Part shown: positions 52,201 to 57,178 of the stretch, one piece after another
How the letters are laid out: the number at the start of each line of letters is the position of its first letter
Numbering within the stretch: position 1 is the stretch's first letter
Source: Strigamia acuminata
Taxonomy: Eukaryota; Arthropoda; Chilopoda; Geophilomorpha; Linotaeniidae
Direction of reading: 5' to 3'
NCBI GenBank assembly: GCA_949358305.1
Contig: OX442318.1
Location: 10,584,517-10,648,516, forward strand
Length of the DNA: 64,000 nucleotides
Notes under the pieces: model-generated
What the model saw: the letters and a program-made list of their open reading frames with translations, nothing else
Told to the model about the DNA's origin: nothing
Databases searched by the model: none
Position numbers and translations under genes: made by a program

Positions 52201-55200
52201 TTTTCTTTTTTTCGTTGCTTGTCAAAAATAGTGATAATGTTTTAGGATGTTATTAGCATAGTCAATGTGAGTGTCATTTGGAGTCGAGTTGCATGTGAGA
52301 AAAGGTAAACAGGTGAGATATTGGCTTGAGATAATGGAAAATGGAGGCAAATTCACTTTGAAAATTTATTTTATTTAATTAAAATTTTTTTTTCTATTTA
52401 TTAATTTATTTTTATTTTTATTTTTTATTTTTTTTTAGACCCAGGTATGAATGGTGATTTGTCAAATGACGGGTCTCAAGACAGTAGTGAGAGTGATGGA
52501 GTTGGAGATCTAAGTCAGGATGGAGACAGCGTGGATTCGGAGAAGGGAGCGCTCAATTTAGTGAGTAGAGTAAGTATTGTTTTCATTTTTTTTTTGTTTA
52601 AGTTTGTTTGTTTGTTTGTTTGTTTTTTTGTTTGGATTGTTTAAAATTGATGGTAAGTTGGTTTTGCGTTCGATTTGGTCATTGTTATTGTCTTTTTTGT
52701 TTTTATTTTAAGGTTTGCGACAGCATCGACAGTGGCGCATTATAATTTGGGCACATTGGGCACTTGTCTAGAGCCCCAGGTTCCTAAGGGCCCCAATTCA
52801 GTTGATCAGTTCACCAAAAAAAATAAAAAATTGTATATTTGCACAATTTTTAAATGTAAATTGGAGGGCCCATAATGCGCCAGTGGAAGACTTTGAGTTA
52901 GGAAAATAATTAATTTGTTTTATGAGGATTTGAATAAATGAATTTCAATAAGTGCATTCAATCTTCAAAAGACAAAATAAGTGCGTTCAATTTTGAATTG
53001 AAAAACCGATTCTCTCGATTCTCTCGATTTTCCCTGGCGGAAGTGATGCAAAACGTGTCTTATTTTTGATAAATTGGATGATTGAAAACTCGATTCTATA
53101 ATCCACGTTTGCGATTAATTCTTTGGATTTTATCTGATTTTAACACGTTTTTTTATCGGTCATATTGAAATTGAACGAGTTAATTTAACTCCTTCGAAGT
53201 TAAAAACCGATTCTATAATTAGGTTTTTGTAATCGGTTTTTTTTTTAGTGATTTTGAATTGAACGCACCTGTTGGCTTATTCATCTGAAATGACTTCTCT
53301 AATGAAGTAAATAATGTTTTTACGTCATGCAGTATCTCTGAGAAGTTAACTTGACATTTATATGATTTATATGATTTTATATGATTGTTTTAGTCATTTT
53401 AAATGTGTAAAATATAAATATAAATGCATATAATTTTTTGTATTTATATTTTGTGCAGAAATTTGTCATAATAATAATAATAATAATACTAATAACAGAC
53501 AGCACTCTGATCTGAGTATACGGGACACCACTTTATTCGATGACGGTTTTCCAGGAATCAAAGACATGTGCAAATCCGCAAATAAAAACCATAATAACTT
53601 TTAAGAAAATATTTTCTACACCAAGAAACAAAAACATCAAAAATATTTTTTCTACATTTTTTTCTCCCACTAAAAATAAAGATAATAAAATAAAAATAAA
53701 AAACATTAAATAATAATAATTATTATTGTTTACATTCATGAATTTTATTTTTCAAAACTAATTTGTGAGATTGGATTTCGGTTGTCGCGGAGTTTCTCCG
53801 GAGTCTGCTTTTTGACTTAAATTAATATTTCTGTTTATCTCATTTATTTAATGCAGGTAACAGATGATGAACCGATAAATGCGACGACACATGGAAACCA
53901 GAATCGAACACCAAACGGACAAGCGTCTACTCCCACAACTACATCTTCCGGAGGATCCAACAACACGAGTCAGCAACAGATGATGAGTCCGGCAGCGGCT
54001 AACATGACTGCTGCAGCTTTAGCGGCGGTGGCTGCTGGACAACTATCTCTCAACCAGGTGAAAAATATGGTAAAAATCCCCGCTCGATTTCGCACATTCA
54101 ATCAAATAAATCGAAATCTGAACTCTAATTCTCTTTCTCTTCAGTTGATGGTTGCAGGAACACAGGGCCAGCAGCAGCTATTAATGCAGAGTCAGCTGGG
54201 ACAACAGATTCAGGTGATTTTGAGTGACAAATACAATTAATTATCCACAAAATCAGGATCTCGAAAGATTACTGTATTTTACGGACAATAAGACGCACCC
54301 CAAATTTATCAGTCGATTTTTAGAAAAAATATTTTTTGGACGATGAGATGCATCGGACCAAAAGACGCACAGAAAGACAATTTTTATAAAAAAAAAATAT
54401 GTTATTATTACAAAAAATTCTTAAATTTAAAAGACATGTAACGATAACTTACCTATCAAAAATGTAACAGTAACGGTTGGTAACTAGTTACTTTTTTGGC
54501 CAAGTAACGGTAACGGTAACTAGTTACCAAATTCCAGTAACGCACAAGTAACGGTAACGGTAACTAGTTACCAAATTCCAGTAACGCATACAACACTGCC
54601 GGATAGGCCTTTGGTAAAATCGCATACCGGTATTTAATTTGTAATTTAATCATTTAATTTTTAATGCTTATATTCATAATTTCCCAATTTTTGGTCGTCT
54701 ATTCAAAGTAAAAAAAATGCGTTTAACGGTCTGCAAAATACAGTATGGGTGCGCTTATTGACACTACTATATTTGTTGATTCAATTAAATGTAATCTAGT
54801 GAGTTGTATCTTTGTAAACGTGTTTTGTGTGTTTCTTGTTTAGATACCTGTAACGTCAGGCATTCCGGGTCTACAATTGGGGCCGCAGGAACTGCAAAAT
54901 CTTCAACAGCAGCTTCAGCAGCACCAACAAAACCTGCAGAATCTTCAACAGTTTGTGTTCCTACAGCCAGGGCAGCTGCCGACTAACATGCAAGCGCAAT
55001 TTTTTCTACAAAATCAGGTGAAGATAAGGAGATTTGTTGATTTGCCGCTTCCTTATCGACCGAGTGGAATTTATCATTTGCTAATTAAACTTACAAATTG
55101 CAGGGATTACTTCAGCAGGGACTCGTGCCACAGAATTTACAGAATTTGCCGCAACTTCAAAACCAAGCAAACGTGGGCATTTCGCAGGGGGTCGTTTCCC

Positions 55201-56692
55201 AAGCAGCTGCAGCGGTGGCGCAACAACAGCTTCATCTGCAGGTATTGCATTTGCATCGCTTTAAATTAATTAATTTTTTTTTAAATATTTTTTTTTAAAT
55301 ATTTTTTTAAGGCTCAGAAACAACAGCAGCAGCAGCAACAACAACAACAGCATCAGCAGCAACAGCAACAGCAACAACAGACATTACAGCCCACACCGCC
55401 AACTCCGACGCGAATTCCAGAAACGCCGTCGGCCGAAGAACCGACGGATTTAGAAGAACTGGAACAGTTTGCCAAAACATTTAAACAGCGAAGAATCAAA
55501 CTAGGTGTCACAGTCGTTTTATTTTAGCATTTATTTGTACTACGTTTACATGCACGGAATATTTCGAGTGAGATTAAATATTTCGTGTGCGCAACTGTCG
55601 TGTAAACAGGAATGACAAGGATTATTCGAGTAGTGAATAATCCCTCGCAGAAGATTGTTTAATTCGAGTGAACTCAAACTATTTTTATTGCGCCTGCGCG
55701 CATCGTTTCCAGCGCTTCCCCATTGGTCGAAAACCGAAAGCGATCACGAATTATTTTCTGCATGTAAACGCAACAATTTGATTTTTTCACCACTCGAATT
55801 ATTCACCACTCAAAATATTCGGTGCATGTAAACGTAGGATTAGAGTAGAACGCCGATTATCCGAACTGATTGGAAGACACGGGTGTTGATGTTAACCGGT
55901 TGTTCGGATAATCGGAGTTGCATTCCAAAAGTCGTGTTTTAGGTGTTGTAGTTGTTTGGGTTTTTGTTAAAATTCAGAAAAACCAACACACAAGCACCAA
56001 ATAGATGAGTTTTCTATTTAGAATGGTGTTTAAAGGTTTGATTTGTTTCAGGATTTACTCAAGGCGACGTCGGATTAGCTATGGGAAAGCTTTACGGGAA
56101 CGATTTTAGCCAGACGACCATCTCGCGGTTCGAAGCGCTGAACCTGAGCTTCAAGAACATGTGCAAACTGAAGCCGCTGCTGCAGAAATGGCTGGAGGAC
56201 GCTGACAACTCGATCAACAACCCGAACGCGTTGACGAACGCTCATACGACGCCCGAGTCGATCGGACGGCGGCGCAAAAAACGCACGAGTATCGAGACGA
56301 GCGTGCGAGTGGCGCTCGAGAAGGCTTTCCTGCAGAATCCGAAACCGACGTCCGAAGAGATCGCCATGTTGGCCGAGACACTGCAGATGGAGAAAGAGGT
56401 GGTGCGCGTCTGGTTCTGCAACCGGCGCCAGAAGGAGAAGCGGATCAACCCGCCGTCGGCCGCCCTGGGCTCGCCGACTCTCGCCTCTCCGCACGGAGTG
56501 GCAATCTCCATGGCGGCGGCCGCAGCCTCCCTCGGCGTCTCGCCCGCCCAGACCAACCCACATCTGACCACCACCCCTGTCTCCATGGCGCCGAGTCCCG
56601 TGTCCATGGCGAACAACTGCAGTCCTCTTTCGCTCGTCACGACTAACAACAACAACAACAACGCAGCCATGACTGTGTCGCATATTAATTAA
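18533..56692 (+). CDS. POU2F (nubbin/pdm-like): POU class 2 homeobox transcription factor, 8 exons visible (5' end may be incomplete)
   Basis: Spliced from 18533-18586, 52439-52560 (or 52569), 53857-54057, 54145-54213, 54844-55017, 55104-55241, 55312-55504 and 56052-56692; phases agree at every junction and give 529 residues. Residues 1-60 are acidic and Ser-rich. Residues 125-275 are Gln-rich, with a run of mixed CAG/CAA codons at 256-275. The POU-specific domain is at about 294-368 ([28 protein letters not shown]), the linker at 369-388, and the POU homeodomain at 389-448 ([23 protein letters not shown] with Cys at homeodomain position 50). The wording [20 protein letters not shown] is class 2, not class 3. 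[13 protein letters not shown] resembles the Gln-rich region of vertebrate Oct-1. Known role of the family: nuclear regulator binding the octamer ATGCAAAT. The start is uncertain: the first exon opens mid-codon, so an upstream exon outside or unseen in the window is possible. Confidence 0.95.
18590..21770. other. Start of the 33.9 kb POU2 intron, nothing recognised
   Basis: Mixed AT-rich sequence with many isolated AACAATG/CATTGTT motifs. A GC-balanced block lies at 19440-19740 (possible conserved non-coding DNA). Around 20500 GTGCCACCTGTTGGCA resembles fragments seen in old retroelement tails, too short to assign. No tandem array. Confidence 0.35.
21780..22165. repeat. Minisatellite, 28-29-base unit
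   Basis: About fourteen units of ACAATTAGAACATTGTCATC plus AACATTGA, with variants carrying CATCGAAGTC. ACAAT occurs in both orientations in each unit. Confidence 0.85.
22166..23345. other. Non-coding; C-rich then G-rich
   Basis: 22440-22700 is C-biased. 22800-23340 is G-rich with runs of 8-10 G near 23150 and 23200 and a repeat-free block 22930-23120. No exon found. Confidence 0.3.
23350..23640. repeat. Minisatellite, about 31-32-base unit
   Basis: About eight units of AAAATTGAATTTTGTTAAAA plus TTTACTTAAAA. It decays on the right into C/A-rich sequence. Confidence 0.8.
24001..24422 (+). promoter_or_regulatory. GC-rich island ending in a possible alternative POU2 first exon
   Basis: This 400-base block is rich in CG dinucleotides. 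It sits between a G-depleted C/A-rich segment (23620-23830) and a C-depleted G/T-rich one (24423-24660). Its right edge has ATG AAT TTG T at 24413-24422 directly before GTAAGT. That donor leaves phase 1, which fits the acceptor of exon B at 52439, so a transcript starting here could encode Met-Asn-Leu-Tyr and then exon B. The reading is inferred from phase, donor strength and composition only. Confidence 0.35.
24655..25235. repeat. Minisatellite, 32-base unit decaying into 22-base units
   Basis: On the left about seven units of ATTTTGAGTAATTTTGAGAT plus ATTTTTAAATAT (32 bases). On the right shorter units of TATTTTGAGTAAATTTGAA and TGAGATATTTTGAGTATATT. Confidence 0.85.
25240..26165. other. 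Non-coding, almost G-free on the right
   Basis: 25470-25500 is a GAGTT microsatellite. 25640-26160 is A/C/T with very few G. Nothing coding. Confidence 0.4.
26170..26620. promoter_or_regulatory. GC-rich island at a sharp composition flip
   Basis: Sequence left of it (25640-26160) is almost free of G; right of it (26640-27000) it is G/T-rich. The island holds TATTTGCGCGCAT (one base from an octamer core) and a run of CTCC-rich and CG-containing sequence. No open frame with convincing codon use is seen. Candidate bidirectional promoter or origin by composition only. Confidence 0.25.
27005..27420. repeat. Purine-rich minisatellite, 21-base unit
   Basis: About fifteen units of AATGAATGAAAATGGTGAAAA, starting from looser AATGATGAA sequence. 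The unit is two helical turns and a multiple of three, hence an artefactual open frame on each strand. Confidence 0.85.
27425..29585. other. Non-coding with several composition switches
   Basis: 27450-28220 is C-biased, 28640-29130 C-biased with a CCA microsatellite at 28978-28998, 29160-29340 G-rich, 29340-29560 C-rich. The 28280-28460 block holds the octamer hairpin described separately. No exon recognised. Confidence 0.3.
28413..28450. repeat. Inverted repeat around an octamer (TGCAAATGGCG arms)
   Basis: Arms 28413-28423 and 28440-28450 are perfect 11-base complements with a 16-base loop. The left arm overlaps a perfect octamer ATGCAAAT at 28412-28419. The arm sequence recurs in the hairpin at 60992-61034, so this is likely a small dispersed element. 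Confidence 0.5.
29586..29660 (+). promoter_or_regulatory. G-run cluster followed by CCAATTTGCAT
   Basis: Runs of three to four G separated by short TA/TGT spacers (29586-29616) could fold as a G-quadruplex on the + strand. Thirty-odd bases later CCAATTTGCAT occurs (29650-29660, perfect octamer 29653-29660). The site lies just right of a switch from C-rich (29340-29560) to G-rich sequence. Confidence 0.3.
30105..30370. repeat. Minisatellite, 30-base unit
   Basis: About eight units of ATTGTTGTAAATTTGCAATT plus ATAAGGCATT. AATTTGCAAT is one base from an octamer and ATTGTT is a SOX-type core. Confidence 0.9.
30375..35050. other. Intron, nothing recognised over most of it
   Basis: AT-rich. 31200-31400 has loose ACAAT-rich repeats. 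31580-32000 is GC-balanced and repeat-free (possible conserved non-coding DNA). TA microsatellites lie at 33300-33328 and 33808-33822, and 33900-34280 is very A/T-rich. The hydrophobic frame at 30529-30810 is an effect of T-richness. Confidence 0.35.
35060..35365. repeat. Minisatellite, 31-base unit
   Basis: About ten units of AGCTAAAATTAGTGATTTTA plus TGGCTAAAATT, with more substitutions to the right. One of the arrays without the ACAAT core. Confidence 0.9.
35370..38395. other. Intron, no gene; dispersed repeat at 36310-36560
   Basis: 36310-36560 repeats GCATTTTGTAATACATTTTG-like segments in both orientations (also near 17115), suggesting a degraded inverted-repeat element. 36780-37160 is repeat-poor and GC-balanced, with the short inverted GAGGGG/CCCCCTC at about 36985. 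A CT microsatellite lies near 37180. ACAAT motifs are frequent at 38160-38300. No exon supported. Confidence 0.3.
38400..39150 (+). promoter_or_regulatory. Candidate core promoter: inverted CCAAT at 38641, TATATAAAG at 38668
   Basis: ATTGGCTGATG is followed 23 bases later by TATATAAAG and then by GC-rich sequence, a classical CCAAT-TATA spacing for + strand transcription starting near 38698. An ATG at 38731 opens a 34-residue frame ([14 protein letters not shown]...) ending TGA at 38835. This could be a short upstream frame rather than a protein. Left of the block is C-rich; right of it (39150-39480) is strongly G/T-rich. The role in POU2 transcription is inferred only from position inside its intron. 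Confidence 0.4.
39525..39790. repeat. Minisatellite, about 25-26-base unit
   Basis: About eleven units of AACAATTGGAAAAACAATAA plus TTTTG; two ACAAT cores per unit. Confidence 0.85.
39800..41525. other. Intron, nothing recognised
   Basis: 40090-40380 is GC-richer and has a 76-residue frame (40152-40382) with no recognisable similarity. An octamer variant ATGCTAAT is at 40059. The rest is AT-rich. Confidence 0.3.
41535..41735. repeat. Minisatellite, about 28-base unit
   Basis: About seven units of AATTCTTAAAAACAATTGTT plus ATCGACAA, with deletions in the right half. Confidence 0.8.
41740..42865. other. Intron, nothing firm
   Basis: 42100-42360 is GC-balanced. It contains ATTTGCCTATTGGC (near-octamer and inverted CCAAT) followed by GTATAGAGG, an arrangement resembling the 38640 promoter candidate but weaker. 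Confidence 0.25.
42870..43215. repeat. Minisatellite, 17-base unit, compound on the left
   Basis: About sixteen copies of AACAATGATTTTTGTTC. In the left half each alternates with a spacer AACAATCAGCGCTGT or similar, making a 32-base compound unit. Every copy holds AACAATGA, a SOX-type site. Confidence 0.9.
43400..43640 (+). promoter_or_regulatory. Cluster of CCAAT boxes with an octamer site
   Basis: Within 225 bases there are CCAAT motifs at 43422, 43475, 43531 and 43568 (+ strand), an inverted one at 43406, a TATGCAAAA at 43439, and the 11-mer CCAATTTGCAT at 43615-43625 that includes a perfect octamer. Another octamer lies at 43335-43342. Multiple CCAAT boxes with an octamer resemble NF-Y/Oct-driven promoters such as those of histone genes. 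The block lies left of a composition flip and a 15-G run at 43940. Confidence 0.4.
43940..43954 (+). repeat. Run of 15 G
   Basis: Uninterrupted G homopolymer on the + strand at a switch from A/C-rich (left) to G/T-rich (right). May form G-quadruplex structures and is prone to sequencing length error. Confidence 0.9.
44310..44835. repeat. Minisatellite, 14-base units passing into 30-base units
   Basis: Left part (44326-44480): about eleven copies of AACAATGATTTTTT. Right part (44480-44715): about eight copies of AACAATGATTTTTGAACATC plus TATAGGCTTT, then degenerate copies. All hold AACAATGA. The two unit sizes share their first 13 bases, showing how one array grew out of the other. Confidence 0.92.
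44840..45960. other. Intron, no gene; composition flip near 45,370
   Basis: Left part is A/C-biased, right part (45365-45780) G-rich. At the switch GTTTGCATACATAAAAGGG (45389) combines a near-octamer and a TATA-like run. No coding exon seen. Confidence 0.3.
45965..46260. repeat. T/G-rich minisatellite, about 20-base unit
   Basis: About fourteen units of AATTGTTTTGGTTTTTTTAC with length variation in the T run. ATTGTTTT core. Confidence 0.85.
46265..47140. other. Intron, nothing recognised
   Basis: AT-rich, no array, element ends or exon seen. Confidence 0.4.
47147..47415. repeat. Minisatellite, 31-base unit with paired SOX-type and TGCAT sites
   Basis: Eight units; six are identical, made of CATTGTTTTGCATGATC followed by ATTGTTGCTCTGAG. 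The two left ones have CCGTG in place of GCATG. Each unit has CATTGTT immediately next to TTGCAT, then a second CATTGTT. The layout recalls the SOX-POU composite element (CATTGTT followed by ATGCAAAT), but the POU half matches only the TGCA core. Confidence 0.92.
47420..48245. other. Intron, nothing recognised
   Basis: 47440-47780 is less A/T-rich and has a 111-residue frame (47446-47781) with no recognised similarity and no splice support. The rest is T-rich. Confidence 0.3.
48250..48560. repeat. Minisatellite, 30-31-base unit
   Basis: About ten units of AAACAATTAAATTGTGCAAC plus AATGAGGTTTT. Three ACAAT/ATTGT cores per unit, including AACAATGAG. Confidence 0.9.
48565..49735. other. Intron, nothing recognised
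   Basis: AT-rich. A T-run/A-run palindrome at 49202-49238 (21 T, then 15 A) is the longest such homopolymer pair in the window. No exon supported. Confidence 0.4.
49740..50649 (+). promoter_or_regulatory. CpG-rich island with CCAAT and octamer sites; possible internal promoter and first exon
   Basis: Contains CCAAT at 49824, ATGCAA at 49844, octamer ATTTGCAT at 49860-49867, inverted CCAAT at 50103 and 50277, a second octamer at 50294-50301, and an A/T alternation like a TATA region near 50350. It is followed by CG-rich sequence to 50530. At 50608 a start codon opens [14 protein letters not shown], ending at AAG|GTTTGT (50649). That leaves phase 0, which fits exon C (53857) but not exon B. 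Sequence downstream (50650-51120) is strongly G/T-rich. A promoter is plausible; the coding exon is tentative. Confidence 0.4.
51175..51475. repeat. Minisatellite, about 22-23-base unit
   Basis: About twelve loose units of TTTGAATTTATTCCGATAAAA and GATTAATTTTGGGATTTTTCC. The CG-containing unit (CCGAT) is unusual among these arrays. Sequence right of it switches to C-rich. Confidence 0.75.
51480..52438. other. End of long POU2 intron
   Basis: C-biased to about 52030, then T-rich with the octamer at 52153 and the polypyrimidine tract of exon B. No further exon recognised. Confidence 0.4.
52153..52160 (+). promoter_or_regulatory. Octamer ATTTGCAT upstream of exon B
   Basis: Perfect octamer in the last 300 bases of the long intron, in T-rich sequence following the C-rich stretch 51480-52030. 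Candidate only. Confidence 0.2.
52439..52569 (+). CDS. POU2 exon B with tandem splice donors
   Basis: Acceptor is a long T-rich tract ending TTTTTTAG at 52438. The exon encodes a Ser/Asp/Gly-rich acidic stretch ([20 protein letters not shown] and on to GALNL). It can end at 52560 (TTA|GTGAGT) or nine bases later at 52569 (AGA|GTAAGT). Both leave phase 0, so the longer form adds Val-Ser-Arg. The second donor is nearer consensus. Acidic Ser-rich segments of this kind are common in N-terminal activation regions. Confidence 0.85.
52730..52885. mobile_element. Small inverted-repeat element (MITE-like)
   Basis: The left end CAGTGGCGCATTAT and right end ATAATGCGCCAGTG face each other as imperfect inverted repeats (TGGCGCATTAT shared exactly). 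The interior contains GCCCCAGGTTCCTAAGGGCC. No transposase, and no clear target duplication seen, so class is unassigned; the ends are of hAT-like appearance. Lies in the intron between exons B and C. Confidence 0.6.
52981..53268. mobile_element. Inverted-repeat element, about 288 bases
   Basis: Left end GTGCGTTCAATTTTGAATTG, right end TTTTGAATTGAACGCAC, with AACCGATT repeated inward of both ends. Interior AT-rich with several ACCGATTCT/AATCGGTTT segments. No coding capacity; family unknown to me. Confidence 0.6.
53857..54057 (+). CDS. POU2 exon C
   Basis: Acceptor AATGCAG at 53856, phase 0 in and out, 67 codons. Encodes a Thr/Asn/Ser-rich part ([18 protein letters not shown]) then an Ala-rich part ([16 protein letters not shown]). 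The donor is CAG|GTGAAA. A second possible donor 12 bases later (ATG|GTAAAA at 54069) keeps the frame. The following 87-base intron is open in this frame. Confidence 0.9.
54145..54213 (+). CDS. POU2 exon D
   Basis: Acceptor CTCTTCAG at 54144; 23 codons, phase 0 both sides; donor CAG|GTGATT. Encodes [20 protein letters not shown] and two to three more residues, similar to the QLMLAGGQ...QQQLLLQQ part of vertebrate Oct-1. The next intron (54214-54843) contains an inverted-repeat element. Confidence 0.9.
54270..54745. mobile_element. MITE with TA target duplication, carrying a second repeat inside
   Basis: Left terminus CTGTATTTTACGGAC and right terminus GTCTGCAAAATACAG (13 of 15 paired) are each flanked by TA, as in Tc1/mariner-type insertions. 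The left part reads ATAAGACGCACC, seen widely in animal non-autonomous elements. The interior (54430-54590) has repeated GTAACGGTAACTAGTTACC palindromes, probably a nested or captured repeat. It sits in the intron between exons D and E. Confidence 0.7.
54844..55017 (+). CDS. POU2 exon E (Gln-rich activation region)
   Basis: Acceptor TTGTTTAG at 54843; 58 codons, phase 0; donor CAG|GTGAAG. Starts [20 protein letters not shown] and continues with repeated LQNLQQ blocks to [10 protein letters not shown] and QAQFFLQNQ. The order 'LQQ-rich, QQFV-L-P, AQF' matches the Oct-1/Oct-2 glutamine-rich transactivation region, which is a strong class-2 marker outside the DNA-binding domain. Confidence 0.93.
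55104..55241 (+). CDS. POU2 exon F (Gln-rich)
   Basis: Acceptor AAATTGCAG at 55103; 46 codons, phase 0; donor CAG|GTATTG. Encodes [20 protein letters not shown], then an Ala/Gln-rich end ([13 protein letters not shown]). The preceding intron is only 86 bases and the following one 70 bases. An octamer ATTTGCAT lies eight bases into the following intron (55249-55256). Confidence 0.92.
55312..55504 (+). CDS. POU2 exon G (polyglutamine and start of POU-specific domain)
   Basis: Acceptor TTTTTTTAAG at 55311. The first 23 codons are almost all Gln (mixed CAG/CAA, one Lys, one His), then a Pro/Thr linker ([13 protein letters not shown]), then the first part of the POU-specific domain from 55435 ([23 protein letters not shown]). 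It leaves phase 1 at a weak donor, CTAG|GTGTCA. The following 547-base intron splits the POU-specific domain just before FTQGDVG and is filled with mobile-element remains. Confidence 0.93.
55539..55838. mobile_element. MITE with about 25-30-base terminal inverted repeats
   Basis: Left end CTACGTTTACATGCACGGAA and right end TTCGGTGCATGTAAACGTAG are inverted copies with one mismatch in this stretch; subterminal CGAGTG/CACTCGAATTATTCACCACTC motifs repeat. No coding capacity. Splits the POU-specific domain's intron and starts 35 bases after the exon G donor. Confidence 0.75.
55845..55922. mobile_element. Tigger/pogo-like terminal repeat fragment
   Basis: GTAGAACGCCGATTATCCGA at the left and GTTCGGATAATCGGAGTTG at the right are inverted copies close to the common pogo/Tigger terminus (AGAACCTCGATTATCCG). 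Only about 80 bases remain, directly abutting the previous element. Confidence 0.6.
56052..56692 (+). CDS. POU2 exon H (rest of POU-specific domain, homeodomain, C-terminus, stop)
   Basis: Acceptor GTTTCAG at 56051. 212 codons then TAA at 56690. [20 protein letters not shown] through WLEDAD (to 56206) completes the POU-specific domain with its Gln/Thr/Arg DNA-contact helix (SQTTISRF). The homeodomain is 56267-56446. The tail of 81 residues is Pro/Ala/Ser-rich with a six-Asn run (AAC codons), much shorter than vertebrate Oct-1. This exon is far more GC-rich than its surroundings, as expected of constrained coding sequence here. Confidence 0.97.
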
Positions 56693-57127
56693 TTCAACAA
56701 GAAATTAATTACAGTTAATTAAACGACAACAACAAAATAATAAACTACGCATTTCATTGATTGATCGATTCATTTTTCTCTTTCTACGTGGAAACCAAAA
56801 AAAAAAAAAAAATATGGTATAATATTAATAATCGTGTTGCGAATCAAGTGAATAATCGACGAGACCGACGAAACGAGATATTTTCATTTTTATCTTTACG
56901 AGAGTTGTGAATTCTATTTTTTTGCTATGTGAAATTTTGTGCGAAGAAAGAAATGAGAGAAAGAAATAAGCGAGCGAATAGATGTTGAAATCAAAATTTC
57001 ATGTAATCAAAGAAAGAAAGAAAGAAGTGTCATACTAGGTCAACGCTGTTTCTTTGGATGTTCTCAGGTGTGATTGAAGGTTTAATCGCTCGAGCTCACT
57101 TTTCGGAGCCGATGTGATATTATTTGG

Positions 57128-57143
57128 TTAATATTATTATTAA

Positions 57144-57177
<34 letters not shown>

Positions 57178-57178
57178 G
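57128..57178. repeat. ATT microsatellite
   Basis: About sixteen ATT/TAA triplets with one interruption, in the 3' UTR. Confidence 0.9.

Noticed and set aside
54430-54590. Repeated GTAACGGTAACTAGTTACC palindromes as regulatory sites
   Set aside because: They lie inside the TA-flanked inverted-repeat element and match the style of widespread animal repeats, so they are mobile-element sequence rather than POU2 control sites.
56075-56683. 202-residue - strand open frame opposite the homeodomain exon
   Set aside because: Shadow of the conserved POU coding exon; composition and antisense position explain it.
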